This document shows positions 34,477 through 42,797 of a stretch of DNA of 64,000 nt, piece by piece; position 1 is the first letter of the stretch; the number at the start of each line of letters is the position of its first letter. The position numbers and the translations under genes are program-made. The notes under the pieces are model-generated. The model made no database searches, was not told the DNA's origin, and saw nothing but the letters and a program-made list of their open reading frames with translations. The stretch covers positions 171,154-235,153 of the forward strand of contig CAVXXW010000022.1 in NCBI GenBank assembly GCA_963765785.1. Reading direction: 5' to 3'. The DNA comes from AC-32 sp963765785. GTDB taxonomy: Bacteria; Actinomycetota; Thermoleophilia; Gaiellales; Gaiellaceae.

Positions 34477-35105
34477 TCACCTCCCTCGAGCGCCCGGCGG
34501 CCGGCGAGCCGGAGGGCTTGCTCGTCCTGCTCCACGGCCGAGGTGCCGACGAGCGCGACCTGTTCCCGCTGCTCGACCTGCTCGACCCGGAACGGCGCCT
34601 GCTCGGGGTCACGCCGCGCGGGCCGCTGTCGCTGCCGCCTGGCGGCGCGCACTGGTACGTCGTGCACGAGATCGGCTACCCGGATCCGTCGACCTTCCTA
34701 CCGACGTATGCCGCGCTGACGGAGTGGCTCGACGGCCTCGGCTTCGCGCCGGACCGGACGGTGATCGGCGGCTTCTCGCAGGGCGCCGTGATGACGTACG
34801 CGCTGAGCCTCGGCTTGGGCCGGCCACGCCCGGCCGGGTCGATCGCGTTGAGCGGCTTCATGCCGACGGTGCAGGGGCTCGAGCTCGACCTCGAGCCGCC
34901 GCTTCCGCCCGTCGCGATCGGCCACGGCACCTTCGACTCGGTCATCTCGGTCGAGTGGGGCCGCCGTGCAAAGGAGACGCTCGAGGCCGCCGGTGCCGAC
35001 GTCCTTTACCGCGAGTACCCGCTGCCCCACGCGGTCGACCCGGGCTTCCTCGGCGAGCTGGCTCCCTGGATTGCGTCGAGGCTCTATGTAACCGGCGGGC
35101 GGTAA
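34473..35105 (+). CDS. Alpha/beta-hydrolase, phospholipase/carboxylesterase (MhqD-like)
   Basis: 210 residues. LLVLLHGRGADERDLFPLL near 16, catalytic Ser in VIGGFSQGAVM near 107, Asp in GHGTFDSVIS near 151, His in YPLPHAVDPG near 186. A dienelactone-hydrolase/carboxylesterase fold. Translationally coupled to the MhqO-like gene; the pair probably handles quinone or aromatic electrophiles. Its end overlaps the convergent small membrane-protein gene by 22 bp. Confidence 0.9.
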   Translation: MITSLERPAAGEPEGLLVLLHGRGADERDLFPLLDLLDPERRLLGVTPRGPLSLPPGGAHWYVVHEIGYPDPSTFLPTYAALTEWLDGLGFAPDRTVIGGFSQGAVMTYALSLGLGRPRPAGSIALSGFMPTVQGLELDLEPPLPPVAIGHGTFDSVISVEWGRRAKETLEAAGADVLYREYPLPHAVDPGFLGELAPWIASRLYVTGGR

Positions 35106-35263
35106 CCGGGGCGCCGGCGGGCGCGGAAGTCCGCCAGCCAAGCCACCGCGCGCAGGCCCATCCAGACCGGGGTCAGGAGGACGTAGAAGAGGATTAGCGC
35201 GGCGCCGAGGATCAGCCACCAGGCCGCCCAGCGCCAGAGCGGGACCGGCGGCTTCGGCTTCAC
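35084..35263 (-). CDS. Small single-pass membrane protein
   Basis: 59 residues. Not recognised. VKPKPPVPLWRW then a transmembrane helix (AAWWLILGAALILFYVLLTP) and a basic tail (RARRRPGYRPPVT). GTG 35263 overlaps the stop of the regulatory-protein gene as GTGA (35260-35263). The basic side suggests an Arg-rich cytosolic C-terminus. Confidence 0.7.
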   Translation of the reverse strand: MKPKPPVPLWRWAAWWLILGAALILFYVLLTPVWMGLRAVAWLADFRARRRPGYRPPVT

Positions 35264-36102
35264 GTGACTCGCGCCCGGACGCCGTTCTCGGCGCGCCGCT
35301 GCTCGACGAGCCGGATCGCGCGCGCGGCCGTCTCCTCGATCGACAGGTCGGAGATCTCGATCACCGGGCAGCCGAGCCGGCGGTGAAGCGCCTCGGCCTC
35401 CTCGAGCTCGGCGTAGATCTCGAGCAGCTCCGCGTACGCGCGCTCGCCGCCCCCGAGCCGCCGGGCCCGCTGCTTGCGGATCTCCTGCAGGCGCTCGGCC
35501 TCGATCGTCAGGCCGACGATCTTCGTCGCGTCGATCTCGAACAGCGCCGACGGCGGCGCGATGCTCTTTACGACCGGCACGTTCGCCGTCTTGTAGCCGA
35601 GGTAGCCGAGGTACATCGAGAGCGGCGTCTTCGACGTGCGCGAGACGCCGACGAGGACGATGTCTGCGTCGTGGAGCCCGGCGCCGACGCCGTCGTCGAA
35701 CTTGACCGCGAACTCGATCGCGGCCATCCGCTTGAAGTACTGCGAGTCGAGCGGTGGCCTCGCGCCCGGCTTCATCTTCGCGGCGACGCCTGCAACGCGC
35801 GCGACAGCCTCGATCGGATGCCCGAGCAGGTCGCAGTAGTGAAGCTTGTAGCGGCGGCAGAGCGCGCGGGCGGCCTCGCGCAGCTCGGGGTGCACGAGCG
35901 TGTAGACGATCACGGCCGCGCGGCCCTTCGCGCGGCTGAGGGCGAGGTGGAGGTCGTCGACCGTCTCGACGCGCGGGTGCCGGATCTCCTCGAACTCCTG
36001 CTCGGGGAACTGCGCCTCGAGCGCGTGCACCAGCCGCACAGCGGTCTCGCCAGTGGAGTCGGAGATGACGTGCAGCTCGACGGGAGGCTTGGCCGCGCTC
36101 AC
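35260..36102 (-). CDS. ppsR: Pyruvate, phosphate dikinase regulatory protein (bifunctional kinase/phosphorylase)
   Basis: 280 residues, PF03618 (DUF299) family. Uses ADP to phosphorylate the active-site Thr of PPDK and Pi to remove the phosphate, linking PPDK activity to energy state. VELHVISDSTGETA at the N-terminus and the P-loop GVSRTSKTPLSMYLGYLG near 147 identify it. An earlier in-frame start would be 36225; GTG 36102 is preferred because TACGCT lies 7 nt upstream and because the family begins here. Target gene ppdK is at 29855-32467. Confidence 0.95.
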   Translation of the reverse strand: MSAAKPPVELHVISDSTGETAVRLVHALEAQFPEQEFEEIRHPRVETVDDLHLALSRAKGRAAVIVYTLVHPELREAARALCRRYKLHYCDLLGHPIEAVARVAGVAAKMKPGARPPLDSQYFKRMAAIEFAVKFDDGVGAGLHDADIVLVGVSRTSKTPLSMYLGYLGYKTANVPVVKSIAPPSALFEIDATKIVGLTIEAERLQEIRKQRARRLGGGERAYAELLEIYAELEEAEALHRRLGCPVIEISDLSIEETAARAIRLVEQRRAENGVRARVT

Positions 36103-36109
36103 GCGCGGG

Positions 36110-36115
36110 AGCGTA
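36110..36115 (-). promoter_or_regulatory. -10 box of leaderless PPDK-regulator promoter
   Basis: TACGCT (minus) 7 nt before GTG 36102. Confidence 0.5.
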
Positions 36116-36162
36116 GCCTGGCCGCGAGCGGCCGTCGGCACACATTCGTCACGGGCGCGTGA

Positions 36163-36250
36163 CAGACACGGCTCGGTTTCCCCGGTACGCTCCCAGCGGG
36201 CGGCGAGTGGACCTCTCATCCCCACCCGGGTGGGGACACGCGCGCGTGAT
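36163..36250 (+). repeat. Intergenic repeat element, copy D (diverged)
   Basis: Plus strand: CAGACA (36163-36168), 17-bp spacer, TACGCT (36186-36191), as in copies A and B. The downstream part differs (CCAGCGGGCGGCGAG) and is followed by the perfect 18-bp palindrome TCCCCACCCGGGTGGGGA (36219-36236) and CACGCGCGCGTG (36237-36248). It lies between the glyS stop (36274) and the regulator start (36102). A plus transcript would be antisense to the glyS end; the palindrome could be its terminator or an operator. Confidence 0.5.
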
Positions 36251-36273
36251 CCTTTAACGGGCGGCGGTGCGGT

Positions 36274-38115
36274 TCAGCGAGGGATCTGCGAGAAGTCGCC
36301 TAGCCGCCCGAGCACGTCGCGCACGTCGAGCAGCAGCCGCAACCGGTTGGCCCGGACCGCGTCGTCCTCGTCCATCACCAGCACCTCGTCGAAGAAGCGC
36401 TCCATCAACGGCGCCAGCGTCGCGCCCGACTCCAGCGCCCGGTGGACGTCGCCGTCGACCTCGACCTGTGTCAACCCGTCCGCGAGCTCGCGCTCAGCCT
36501 CCTCCTTGAGCAACGACCGGTCGAGCTCGGGAGCCGCATCCTCGGCGGCCCGCCCCGCCAGCCGGTCGGCGCGCTCGTACGCCGTGTAGACGCCGTCGAA
36601 CGCCTCCGACTCCCGCGCGCCGTACAGCGCCTCGGCCAGCCGGGCGACCGCACCCAGGTCCGCCGCAGCGGCTGCCCGCGCCGCCCGCACGAACTCGACC
36701 GGCACGTCGACCAAGCCTTCAAGCCGCTCCTCGACGAACTCCCGCACCTCGTCGGGCAGGAGCAGCCGCGGCACGATGAGGCCGCCCTCCTCGGCCAGCC
36801 GCACGAGCCCGATCGCCGCGCGCCGCAGGCCGTAGGGGTCGCGCGACCCCGACGGCTTGTGCCCGAGCGAGAACGAGGTGGCGAGCGTGTCGAGCTTGTC
36901 GGCGGCCGCGAGCACCTTCCCCGCCTCGGTCTGCGGCAGCGGCCCGCCAGACGCATCGGGCAGGTACTGCTCCTCGATCGCGGCGGCAACCGCCTCCGGA
37001 TAACCCGCGAGACGCGCGTACTCACCGCCGATGTAGCCCTCGAGGTCCGGAAACTCGCGCACGAGCTCCGACGCCTGGTCGGCCTTCGCGAGCCGCGCCG
37101 CCTCGAGCGTCGCCTCCCCGCCGCCGAGCCCGGCGACCAGCTTCCGCAGCCGCTCCGTCTTGTCCGCGAACGAGCCCGCGCCCATGAAGTACGTGATCGC
37201 GCCGAGCCGCTCCGCGAGCGCGTCGATGCCGATCGCGATGTCGCGCTCGAAGGTGAAGCTCGCGTCGTCGAGCCGTCCCTCGAGCACGTTCTCGTTCCCG
37301 GCACGCACGACGTCGGGGTCGCCGCCGTTTGCGACGAACGCGAACCGGTTCTCGCCGAGCGGGAAGTAGCGCTGATGCGACTGCATCGCCGTCACGGCAA
37401 CCCGCTCCGGCAGCTGCAGGAAGCGCTCGTCGAAGCCGCCGTCGAGCACTTTCACGCTCTCGACGAGGTAGACGACCTCCTCCAGCACGCCGCCGGGGTC
37501 GCTCCAGCCTCCCACTGCATCCAGACCCGCGACGATCGCGCGGCGGCGCGCCTCGGCGTCGGGCTCGACCCCGGCTGCTCGCAGACGCTCCGCGTACTCG
37601 CGCGCGTGTGGGATCTGGACCGCCCCAGCCGCGAAGCGGTGGCCGACCGTCGTCTCCCCCACCACCGTGTCGGCGTCGAGCTTCGCCAGCGTCCAGCGCA
37701 CCGGCCGCGAGAAGCGGATCCCGCTGTCGTCCCAGCGCATCGACTTCGAGAACGAGAGCCCGCGCACGATCGCGTCGAGCCGGTCCGGCAGTACTTCGCG
37801 GAGCTCGCGGCCGGGACGCTCGAGCCCGAGGAAGCCGTCGCGCTCGACGAGCTCGTCGACCCCGACGCCCTGCTTCTTCGCGAACCCCGCTGCCGCCTTG
37901 TCGCGCAGCGCCACCGGCGGCCCCTTCACCCACTCGTCCGGAGTCTTGGCCGGCACGTCCTCGAAGAAGAGCGCAAGGCGGCGCGGGCCGATGAAGACAT
38001 CGGTGGGCGGCGCGCCGATCTCGCGCTCCGCCAGCCCCGGCAGCTGGGCGCCCGCCTCGCGACACGCGGAGGCCGGCAGCTCCTCGCAACCAATCTCAAG
38101 CAGCAGCGACGGCAT
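36274..38115 (-). CDS. glyS: Glycyl-tRNA synthetase beta subunit
   Basis: 613 residues, somewhat shorter than the usual ~690. N-terminus PSLLLEIGCEELPASA fits the family; FFEDVPAKTPDEWVKGPP near 52, AVTAMQSHQRYFPLGENRFAFVANG near 245, KADQASELVREFPDLEGYIGGEYA near 343 and SRDPYGLRRAAIG near 421 are typical. Binds tRNA and completes the alpha2beta2 enzyme with GlyQ. ATG 38115 overlaps the glyQ end by 20 bp. Most of the missing length is at the C-terminus. Confidence 0.95.
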   Translation of the reverse strand: MPSLLLEIGCEELPASACREAGAQLPGLAEREIGAPPTDVFIGPRRLALFFEDVPAKTPDEWVKGPPVALRDKAAAGFAKKQGVGVDELVERDGFLGLERPGRELREVLPDRLDAIVRGLSFSKSMRWDDSGIRFSRPVRWTLAKLDADTVVGETTVGHRFAAGAVQIPHAREYAERLRAAGVEPDAEARRRAIVAGLDAVGGWSDPGGVLEEVVYLVESVKVLDGGFDERFLQLPERVAVTAMQSHQRYFPLGENRFAFVANGGDPDVVRAGNENVLEGRLDDASFTFERDIAIGIDALAERLGAITYFMGAGSFADKTERLRKLVAGLGGGEATLEAARLAKADQASELVREFPDLEGYIGGEYARLAGYPEAVAAAIEEQYLPDASGGPLPQTEAGKVLAAADKLDTLATSFSLGHKPSGSRDPYGLRRAAIGLVRLAEEGGLIVPRLLLPDEVREFVEERLEGLVDVPVEFVRAARAAAAADLGAVARLAEALYGARESEAFDGVYTAYERADRLAGRAAEDAAPELDRSLLKEEAERELADGLTQVEVDGDVHRALESGATLAPLMERFFDEVLVMDEDDAVRANRLRLLLDVRDVLGRLGDFSQIPR

Positions 38116-38974
38116 CGCCCTCGAGCTCGAGGTAGACCTGCGCGACCGCCCGCGCCAGGTTGCGAACGCGGCCGATGTAGGCCGCGCGCTCCGTCGCCGA
38201 GACGGCGCCGCGCGCGTCGAGCAGGTTGAGCGTGTGGGAGCACTTGAGCACCTGGTCGTACGCCGGCAGCGGCAGCTGCCGCTCGAGCAGCAGGCGGCAC
38301 TCCTCTTCGTAGTCGCCGAAATGCCGCGTCAGCACGTCGACCGGTGCGAGCTCGAAGTTGTAGGCCGACCACTGCCGCTCGTTCTGGCGGTAGACGTCGC
38401 CCCAGGTCACGCCCGGCGCCCACTCCAGCTCGAACGCGCTGCGCTTGTTCTGGAGGAACATCGCTAGCCGCTCGAGGCCGTAGGTGATCTCGGCGGGCAC
38501 GAGCTCGACGTCGAAGCCGCCGAGCTGCTGGAAGTACGTCCACTGCGTGATCTCCATGCCGTCGCACCAGACCTCCCAGCCGAGCCCCCAGGCGCCGAGC
38601 GTCGCCTGCTCCCAGTCGTCCTCGACGAGCCGCACGTCGTGACGCCGCAGGTCGATCCCGATCGCCTCGAGCGAGCCGAAGTAGAGGTCGAGCACGTCCG
38701 CCGGCGCCGGCTTGATCACGACCTGGTATTGGAAGTAGTGCTGGAAGCGGTACGGGTTCTCGCCGTAGCGTCCGTCGAGCGGCCGGATCACCGGCTCGAC
38801 GTACGCCGTCTTCCACGGCCGCGGCCCGAGGCTGCGCAGGAACGTGGCGGGATTCATCGTCCCCGCCGCGAGCTCGGTGTGGTACGGCTGCATCAGCACG
38901 CACCCGTAGTCGGCCCAGTAGCTCTCGAGCACGCGAATCGTGTCCTGGAAGGTCGGAGCGGCCAAGGCGCTCAT
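38096..38974 (-). CDS. glyQ: Glycyl-tRNA synthetase alpha subunit
   Basis: Catalytic subunit forming glycyl-adenylate. About 292 residues from ATG 38974; an earlier ATG at 38998 adds eight residues. TFQDTIRVLESYWADYGC at the N-terminus, QPYHTELAAGTMNPATFLR near 28, AYVEPVIRPLDGRYGENPYR and QYQVVIKP (class II motif 2/3 area) are exact family matches. Followed directly by glyS. Separate alpha and beta genes contrast with the single-chain GlyRS of most Actinobacteria, a point worth noting for placement. Confidence 0.97.
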   Translation of the reverse strand: MSALAAPTFQDTIRVLESYWADYGCVLMQPYHTELAAGTMNPATFLRSLGPRPWKTAYVEPVIRPLDGRYGENPYRFQHYFQYQVVIKPAPADVLDLYFGSLEAIGIDLRRHDVRLVEDDWEQATLGAWGLGWEVWCDGMEITQWTYFQQLGGFDVELVPAEITYGLERLAMFLQNKRSAFELEWAPGVTWGDVYRQNERQWSAYNFELAPVDVLTRHFGDYEEECRLLLERQLPLPAYDQVLKCSHTLNLLDARGAVSATERAAYIGRVRNLARAVAQVYLELEGDAVAAA

Positions 38975-39045
38975 CCTAGGGAAGAAGATCGGCGGCACGA
39001 CCGTCCTGTTGGCAATCCGTTCCGTGGACGCGGGCTTACCGCGAC

Positions 39046-39075
39046 AAGAGCGGGCCTCTGGCCGGGCCCGCTCTT
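39046..39075 (-). terminator. Hairpin between recO and glyQ
   Basis: AAGAGCGGGCC (39046-39056) pairs perfectly with GGCCCGCTCTT (39065-39075), 8-nt loop. Follows the recO stop. In the plus direction it is followed by CGTTCTT; in minus there is no long T-run. Confidence 0.6.
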
Positions 39076-39122
39076 CGTTCTTCCGCGGCCTCTATGGTGG
39101 GCGTCGCAAGCAAGCGCCTCAG

Positions 39123-39866
39123 TCAGGACGCGAGCGTCCGGAGACGGAAGCCGCCGTGGTACTCGTACGAGGCGGTGATCACGCCGAGCGCCTCGCGTGC
39201 GCCGCCCGGCGTCAGGCCTGCCTCGTGCGCCTCTGCCAGCGGCCGCCGTAAAAGACCTTCGATCCCGAGCAGGCCCTCACGCGACAGCGGGAGCGCGCCG
39301 TTCGCACAGTTCGCGCAGACGGCGCCACCGGCGCGCGGCGAGTAGCCGGCGAGCCCGGTCTCGGCGCCGCAGTCGGCGCAGCTCGTCACGTGCGGCAGGT
39401 ACCCGGCGAGCCAGAGCAGCTTGAGCTGGAACGAGAGGACGAGCGGGTCGGCCTGCGGCCGCTCGGCGTCGCGCGGCTCCAGCTCGTCGAGCAGGTCGAG
39501 GAACCGCGCGAGCGCGAGGAACGCGCGGTCGTTCGCCTCCTGCTCCGGGAACAGGCGCAGCATCGCCTCGGCGGCCACGAGCCCCACGCCGAGCCGGTAC
39601 GGCTGCTCCCGGGTGGCTCGGTGCGACCTCAGCAGCTCGACGCCGGTCACCGTCTGGAGCTCGCCACTGCCCTGGTGCAGGACGAGCTCGACGTGGCTGA
39701 GCGGCTCGAGCCGCGCGCCGAAGCGAGACTTCGTCTTGCGCACGCCCTTGGCCACGGCTCCGATCCGCCCGCGGTCGAGCGTGTAGACGTGCAGCACGCG
39801 GTCGGCCTCGCCGAGGCGGAACGAGCGGAGCACGACCGCTTCGGTCGTGTACGAGCGGCCGGCCAT
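39123..39866 (-). CDS. recO: DNA repair protein RecO
   Basis: 247 residues. N-terminal OB fold (TTEAVVLRSFRLGEADRVLHV, IGAVAKGVRK), helical middle and a four-Cys zinc site CADC ... CANC near 168-190 followed by LSREGLLG. RecO helps load RecA with RecF/RecR in gap repair. ATG 39866 lies 8 nt after TACACT; TTG 39875 is a less likely start. Divergent from the glutaredoxin gene. Confidence 0.95.
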   Translation of the reverse strand: MAGRSYTTEAVVLRSFRLGEADRVLHVYTLDRGRIGAVAKGVRKTKSRFGARLEPLSHVELVLHQGSGELQTVTGVELLRSHRATREQPYRLGVGLVAAEAMLRLFPEQEANDRAFLALARFLDLLDELEPRDAERPQADPLVLSFQLKLLWLAGYLPHVTSCADCGAETGLAGYSPRAGGAVCANCANGALPLSREGLLGIEGLLRRPLAEAHEAGLTPGGAREALGVITASYEYHGGFRLRTLAS

Positions 39867-39930
39867 CGCGGTCAAGTGTAGAGCGGACGCTGGCCGGGAA
39901 TCCCGCCGCTGCTTCCGCGTTTCACTCGCA

Positions 39931-40182
39931 ATGGCCGACGTTCAGATGTACACGACGCGCTGGTGCGGCTACTGCGTCCGCGCCAAGACGCTCCTCGAGT
40001 CGCGGGGGATCCCGTTCGAGGAGATCCCCCTCGACGACGACCCGGGCTTTCGCCGCCGGTTGATGGAGCACACCGGCGGCTGGACGGTGCCGCAGATCCT
40101 GATCGACGGCCGCCCGATCGGCGGCTACACGGAGCTCTGGCAGCTGGACCGCAGCGGCGAGCTCGAGCGGCTCGCCGCATAG
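39931..40182 (+). CDS. Glutaredoxin (GrxC type)
   Basis: 83 residues. Thioredoxin fold with active-site CGYC (residues 11-14), the conserved TVPQILIDGRPIGGYTEL cis-Pro and glutathione-binding region. Reduces protein disulfides or glutathione mixed disulfides; in mycothiol users it may act as a mycoredoxin-like protein, but the CxYC motif here is of the glutaredoxin type. ATG 39931; followed at once by a strong hairpin. Confidence 0.93.
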   Translation: MADVQMYTTRWCGYCVRAKTLLESRGIPFEEIPLDDDPGFRRRLMEHTGGWTVPQILIDGRPIGGYTELWQLDRSGELERLAA

Positions 40183-40187
40183 CGAGA

Positions 40188-40205
40188 GCGGGGCCTGCGC
40201 CCCGC
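40188..40205 (+). terminator. Terminator-like hairpin after glutaredoxin gene
   Basis: GCGGGGC (40188-40194) and GCCCCGC (40199-40205) with a 4-nt loop, 6 nt after the stop codon. Confidence 0.6.
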
Positions 40206-40278
40206 CCTCCGGCTCGACCCCGATCTCCTCGTGTCGGGCCTATCGCCGGTGCCGTGTGATTCCAAACGCGTGGCAGTC

Positions 40279-41127
40279 TCAGTTGTTCGACGTAGCGTCG
40301 AGCGGCTGGCAATTCGAGCAGAACCACGTACCGCGCCCGCCGACACGGATCTTCTCGATCGGATGGCCGCAGCGCTCGCACGGCTCGCCCTCTCGGCCGT
40401 AGACCTTGAACTCGTGCTGCATCCGGCCTGAGCCGCCGTCGGGCGTGCGGTAGTCGCGGAGTGTCGCGCCCTGGCGCGCGATGCCCGCCTTGAGCGCGGC
40501 GCGAATGCCGCGGTGGAGCGACCGGAGCTCCTCGGCGTCGAGCTCGCCGGCCGGCCGCAGCGGATGGACACGTGCCCGCCAGAGCGCCTCGTCCGCGTAG
40601 ATGTTCCCGACGCCCGCGAGGCGGCGCTGATCGAGGATCACCGCCTTGACGGGCGCCCGCCGGTTGGCAAGGGCCTCGGCGAGGCGCCTCGTCGTGAACG
40701 CCGGAGCCAACGGCTCGCCGCCGAGGCGCGCGTCGAGGTACGGCTCCACCTCGTCCGGCTCCGTGAGGAGCCAGGTGCCGAAGCGGCGGACGTCGCGGTA
40801 CACGAGGTCCGAGCCGTCGTCGAGCATGACGACCGCGCGCCTGTGCGGATCTGCCTCCGGAGCCGATCCGGCAGGCACATGCAGCAGGCTCCCCGTCATC
40901 CGGAGATGAATGAGGAGCGCGCGCCCCGATTCGAACCGGAGAACCAGATACTTGCCGCGACGGTCCACCGCGCGGACGCGCTCGCCGGTCAGCTCGGCGG
41001 CGGCGGCGAACGGGTCGTGCGGGCGCGTAAGGCGCGAGTCGAAGATCTCGACGTGGTCGAGGCGGCGGCCGACGAGCGCAGGCTCGAGCCGGCGGCGGAC
41101 GGTCTCGACCTCCGGCAGCTCGGGCAC
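40279..41127 (-). CDS. mutM: Formamidopyrimidine-DNA glycosylase
   Basis: Removes 8-oxoguanine and formamidopyrimidines. 282 residues. Catalytic N-terminal Pro in PELPEVETVRRRLEP (residue 2), helix-two-turn-helix with GVGNIYADEALWRARVHP near 168, Lys in the RRGKYLVL segment near 56, and C-terminal zinc finger CERCGHPIEKI ... WFCSNCQ. GTG 41127 has TACCCT exactly 6 nt upstream. Confidence 0.96.
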   Translation of the reverse strand: MPELPEVETVRRRLEPALVGRRLDHVEIFDSRLTRPHDPFAAAAELTGERVRAVDRRGKYLVLRFESGRALLIHLRMTGSLLHVPAGSAPEADPHRRAVVMLDDGSDLVYRDVRRFGTWLLTEPDEVEPYLDARLGGEPLAPAFTTRRLAEALANRRAPVKAVILDQRRLAGVGNIYADEALWRARVHPLRPAGELDAEELRSLHRGIRAALKAGIARQGATLRDYRTPDGGSGRMQHEFKVYGREGEPCERCGHPIEKIRVGGRGTWFCSNCQPLDATSNN

Positions 41128-41133
41128 GGCGCC

Positions 41134-41139
41134 AGGGTA
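41134..41139 (-). promoter_or_regulatory. -10 box of leaderless mutM promoter
   Basis: TACCCT, then GGCGCC, then GTG 41127 (minus strand). Confidence 0.55.
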
Positions 41140-41166
41140 GTCCGGCCGGAGAGCGCGGCCGCGTAT

Positions 41167-42465
41167 TCAGCCGAGCACGTCGAGCACGACCGACCTCGTA
41201 GCCGGCGGCTCGTCGGCGAACGTGTACGCGGTCAGCAGTTCCCGTGCGGCTTCGCCGGCTGCTTCGTCGCTGGCGGCGTGGATCTCGGCGAGCGGCTCGC
41301 CCTCGGCCACGCGGTCGCCGCGCTTCCGCAGGCAGACGATCCCGACGGCGTGGTCGATCTCGTCCTCTTTCGTGCGGCGGCCGGCGCCCAGATGGAGCGC
41401 TGCCTGGCCTACCGCGACCGCGCCGAGGTTCGAGACGTAGCCGGCCTGCGGCGACGGCACCTCGCGCACGACGGGCGCGGTCGGCAGCGCCGACTCGTCG
41501 GGATCGCCGCCCTGCGCCCGAATCCAACGCTCGTAGGCCGCAAAGGCGGAGCCGTCTGCGATCGCCTCGGCGACGCGGACGCGCGCCTCGTCCTGGTCGA
41601 TGCCGAGGTCGGACACGGCCAGCAGCCGCGCGCAGGCTGCGTTGACAAGCTCGACGAAGTCGGGCGGGCCCTCGCCCTTGACCGTGGCGATCGCCTCGCG
41701 GATCTCAAGCGCGTTCCCGACCGCGCGACCGAGCGGCTGGTCCATGTCCGTGAGAAGGCAGACGACTTCGCGGTTTGCGCGGGCCCCGAGGTCGAGCATC
41801 GCCTCGGCCAACGCTCGCGCGTCCTCGAGCGACTTCATGAAGGCGCCGTCGCCGACCTTCGCGTCGATCACGATCGCGTCGGCGCCGCCCGCGATCTTCT
41901 TGGACATGATGCTGGCCGCGATCAGCGAGTAGTTGTCGACGGTCGCGGTGACGTCACGCAGCGCATACAGCTTCTTGTCGGCCGGGACGAGGTTCGCGCT
42001 CGCGCCGATGATCGCCATGCCGGCATCTCGCACCTGGGCGACGAACTCGTCGGTCGAGAGCTCGACGCGGAAGCCCGGGATCGACTCGAGCTTGTCGAGC
42101 GTCCCGCCCGTGTGGCCCAGGCCGCGGCCGCTCATCTTCGCGAACGGCACGCCGCAGGCGGCCACGATCGGCCCGACCGCGATCGAGGTCTTGTCCCCCA
42201 CGCCGCCGGTCGAATGCTTGTCGACGACCTTTCGGCCGAGCGCGGAATGGAGGTCGACCGTCTCACCGGTCGCGATCATCGCCTGGGTCAGCGCGTACGT
42301 CTCCGAGCTCGTCAGCCCCCGGAAGAAGATCGCCATGCTCAGCGCCGCGAGCTGGTAGTCGGGCACCTCGCCGCGGGCGTAGCCGGCCATCAGCTCGTTC
42401 CACTCCTCGGGCGCGAGCTCGCCGCCGTCGCGCTTCCGCTCGATCAGCTCCGCGGGCCTGATCAT
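41167..42465 (-). CDS. pdp: Thymidine/pyrimidine-nucleoside phosphorylase
   Basis: Phosphorolyses thymidine/uridine to base and (deoxy)ribose 1-phosphate. 432 residues: RPAELIERKRDGGELAP at the N-terminus, VDKHSTGGVGDKTSI near 81 (phosphate loop), KMSGRGLGHTGGTLDKLE near 110 and SLIAASIMSKKIAGGADAIV near 181. The sugar phosphate is then handled by phosphopentomutase DeoB, encoded one gene away. ATG 42465 overlaps the upstream stop as ATGA. Confidence 0.95.
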   Translation of the reverse strand: MIRPAELIERKRDGGELAPEEWNELMAGYARGEVPDYQLAALSMAIFFRGLTSSETYALTQAMIATGETVDLHSALGRKVVDKHSTGGVGDKTSIAVGPIVAACGVPFAKMSGRGLGHTGGTLDKLESIPGFRVELSTDEFVAQVRDAGMAIIGASANLVPADKKLYALRDVTATVDNYSLIAASIMSKKIAGGADAIVIDAKVGDGAFMKSLEDARALAEAMLDLGARANREVVCLLTDMDQPLGRAVGNALEIREAIATVKGEGPPDFVELVNAACARLLAVSDLGIDQDEARVRVAEAIADGSAFAAYERWIRAQGGDPDESALPTAPVVREVPSPQAGYVSNLGAVAVGQAALHLGAGRRTKEDEIDHAVGIVCLRKRGDRVAEGEPLAEIHAASDEAAGEAARELLTAYTFADEPPATRSVVLDVLG

Positions 42466-42797
42466 CGCGGCTGGAACAGCTCGATCGGGTTTCGCCACGG
42501 GTCGCGCACGAGGCACCAGCTGCAGGCGGGCCCGTCGATCCGCTCGCCCTCGCGCTGCAGCCCCTCGCTGGCCTCGTCGAGGTCGGAGACGGGCAGCACG
42601 ATCCGGCTCCAGCCGCCGGGCTCGGCGCCGTCCTGGTCGCGGCCGGAGCTCCCCGGCCCGCTGAGCCAGAGCTCGAGGTCGCCTCGCCGCACGAGCGTGA
42701 CGGGCCCGAAGGAGCGGTCTTCCGCGAAGCCCAGCCTGCCCGTGTAGAACCGGACGGCGGCATCGAGGTCGTCGACGAGGTAGCGCGCGATGGCCAT
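42462..42797 (-). CDS. Glyoxalase/bleomycin-resistance fold protein
   Basis: 111 residues, one vicinal-oxygen-chelate module: ARYLVDDLDAAVRFYTGRLGF at the N-terminus, LWLSGPGSS in the middle, VRDPWRNPIELFQPR at the C-terminus with the terminal metal-ligand Glu. Substrate unknown. It sits between deoB and pdp, sharing one base (TGATG) and four bases (ATGA) respectively, so it is co-expressed with nucleoside catabolism. Confidence 0.85.
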   Translation of the reverse strand: MAIARYLVDDLDAAVRFYTGRLGFAEDRSFGPVTLVRRGDLELWLSGPGSSGRDQDGAEPGGWSRIVLPVSDLDEASEGLQREGERIDGPACSWCLVRDPWRNPIELFQPR

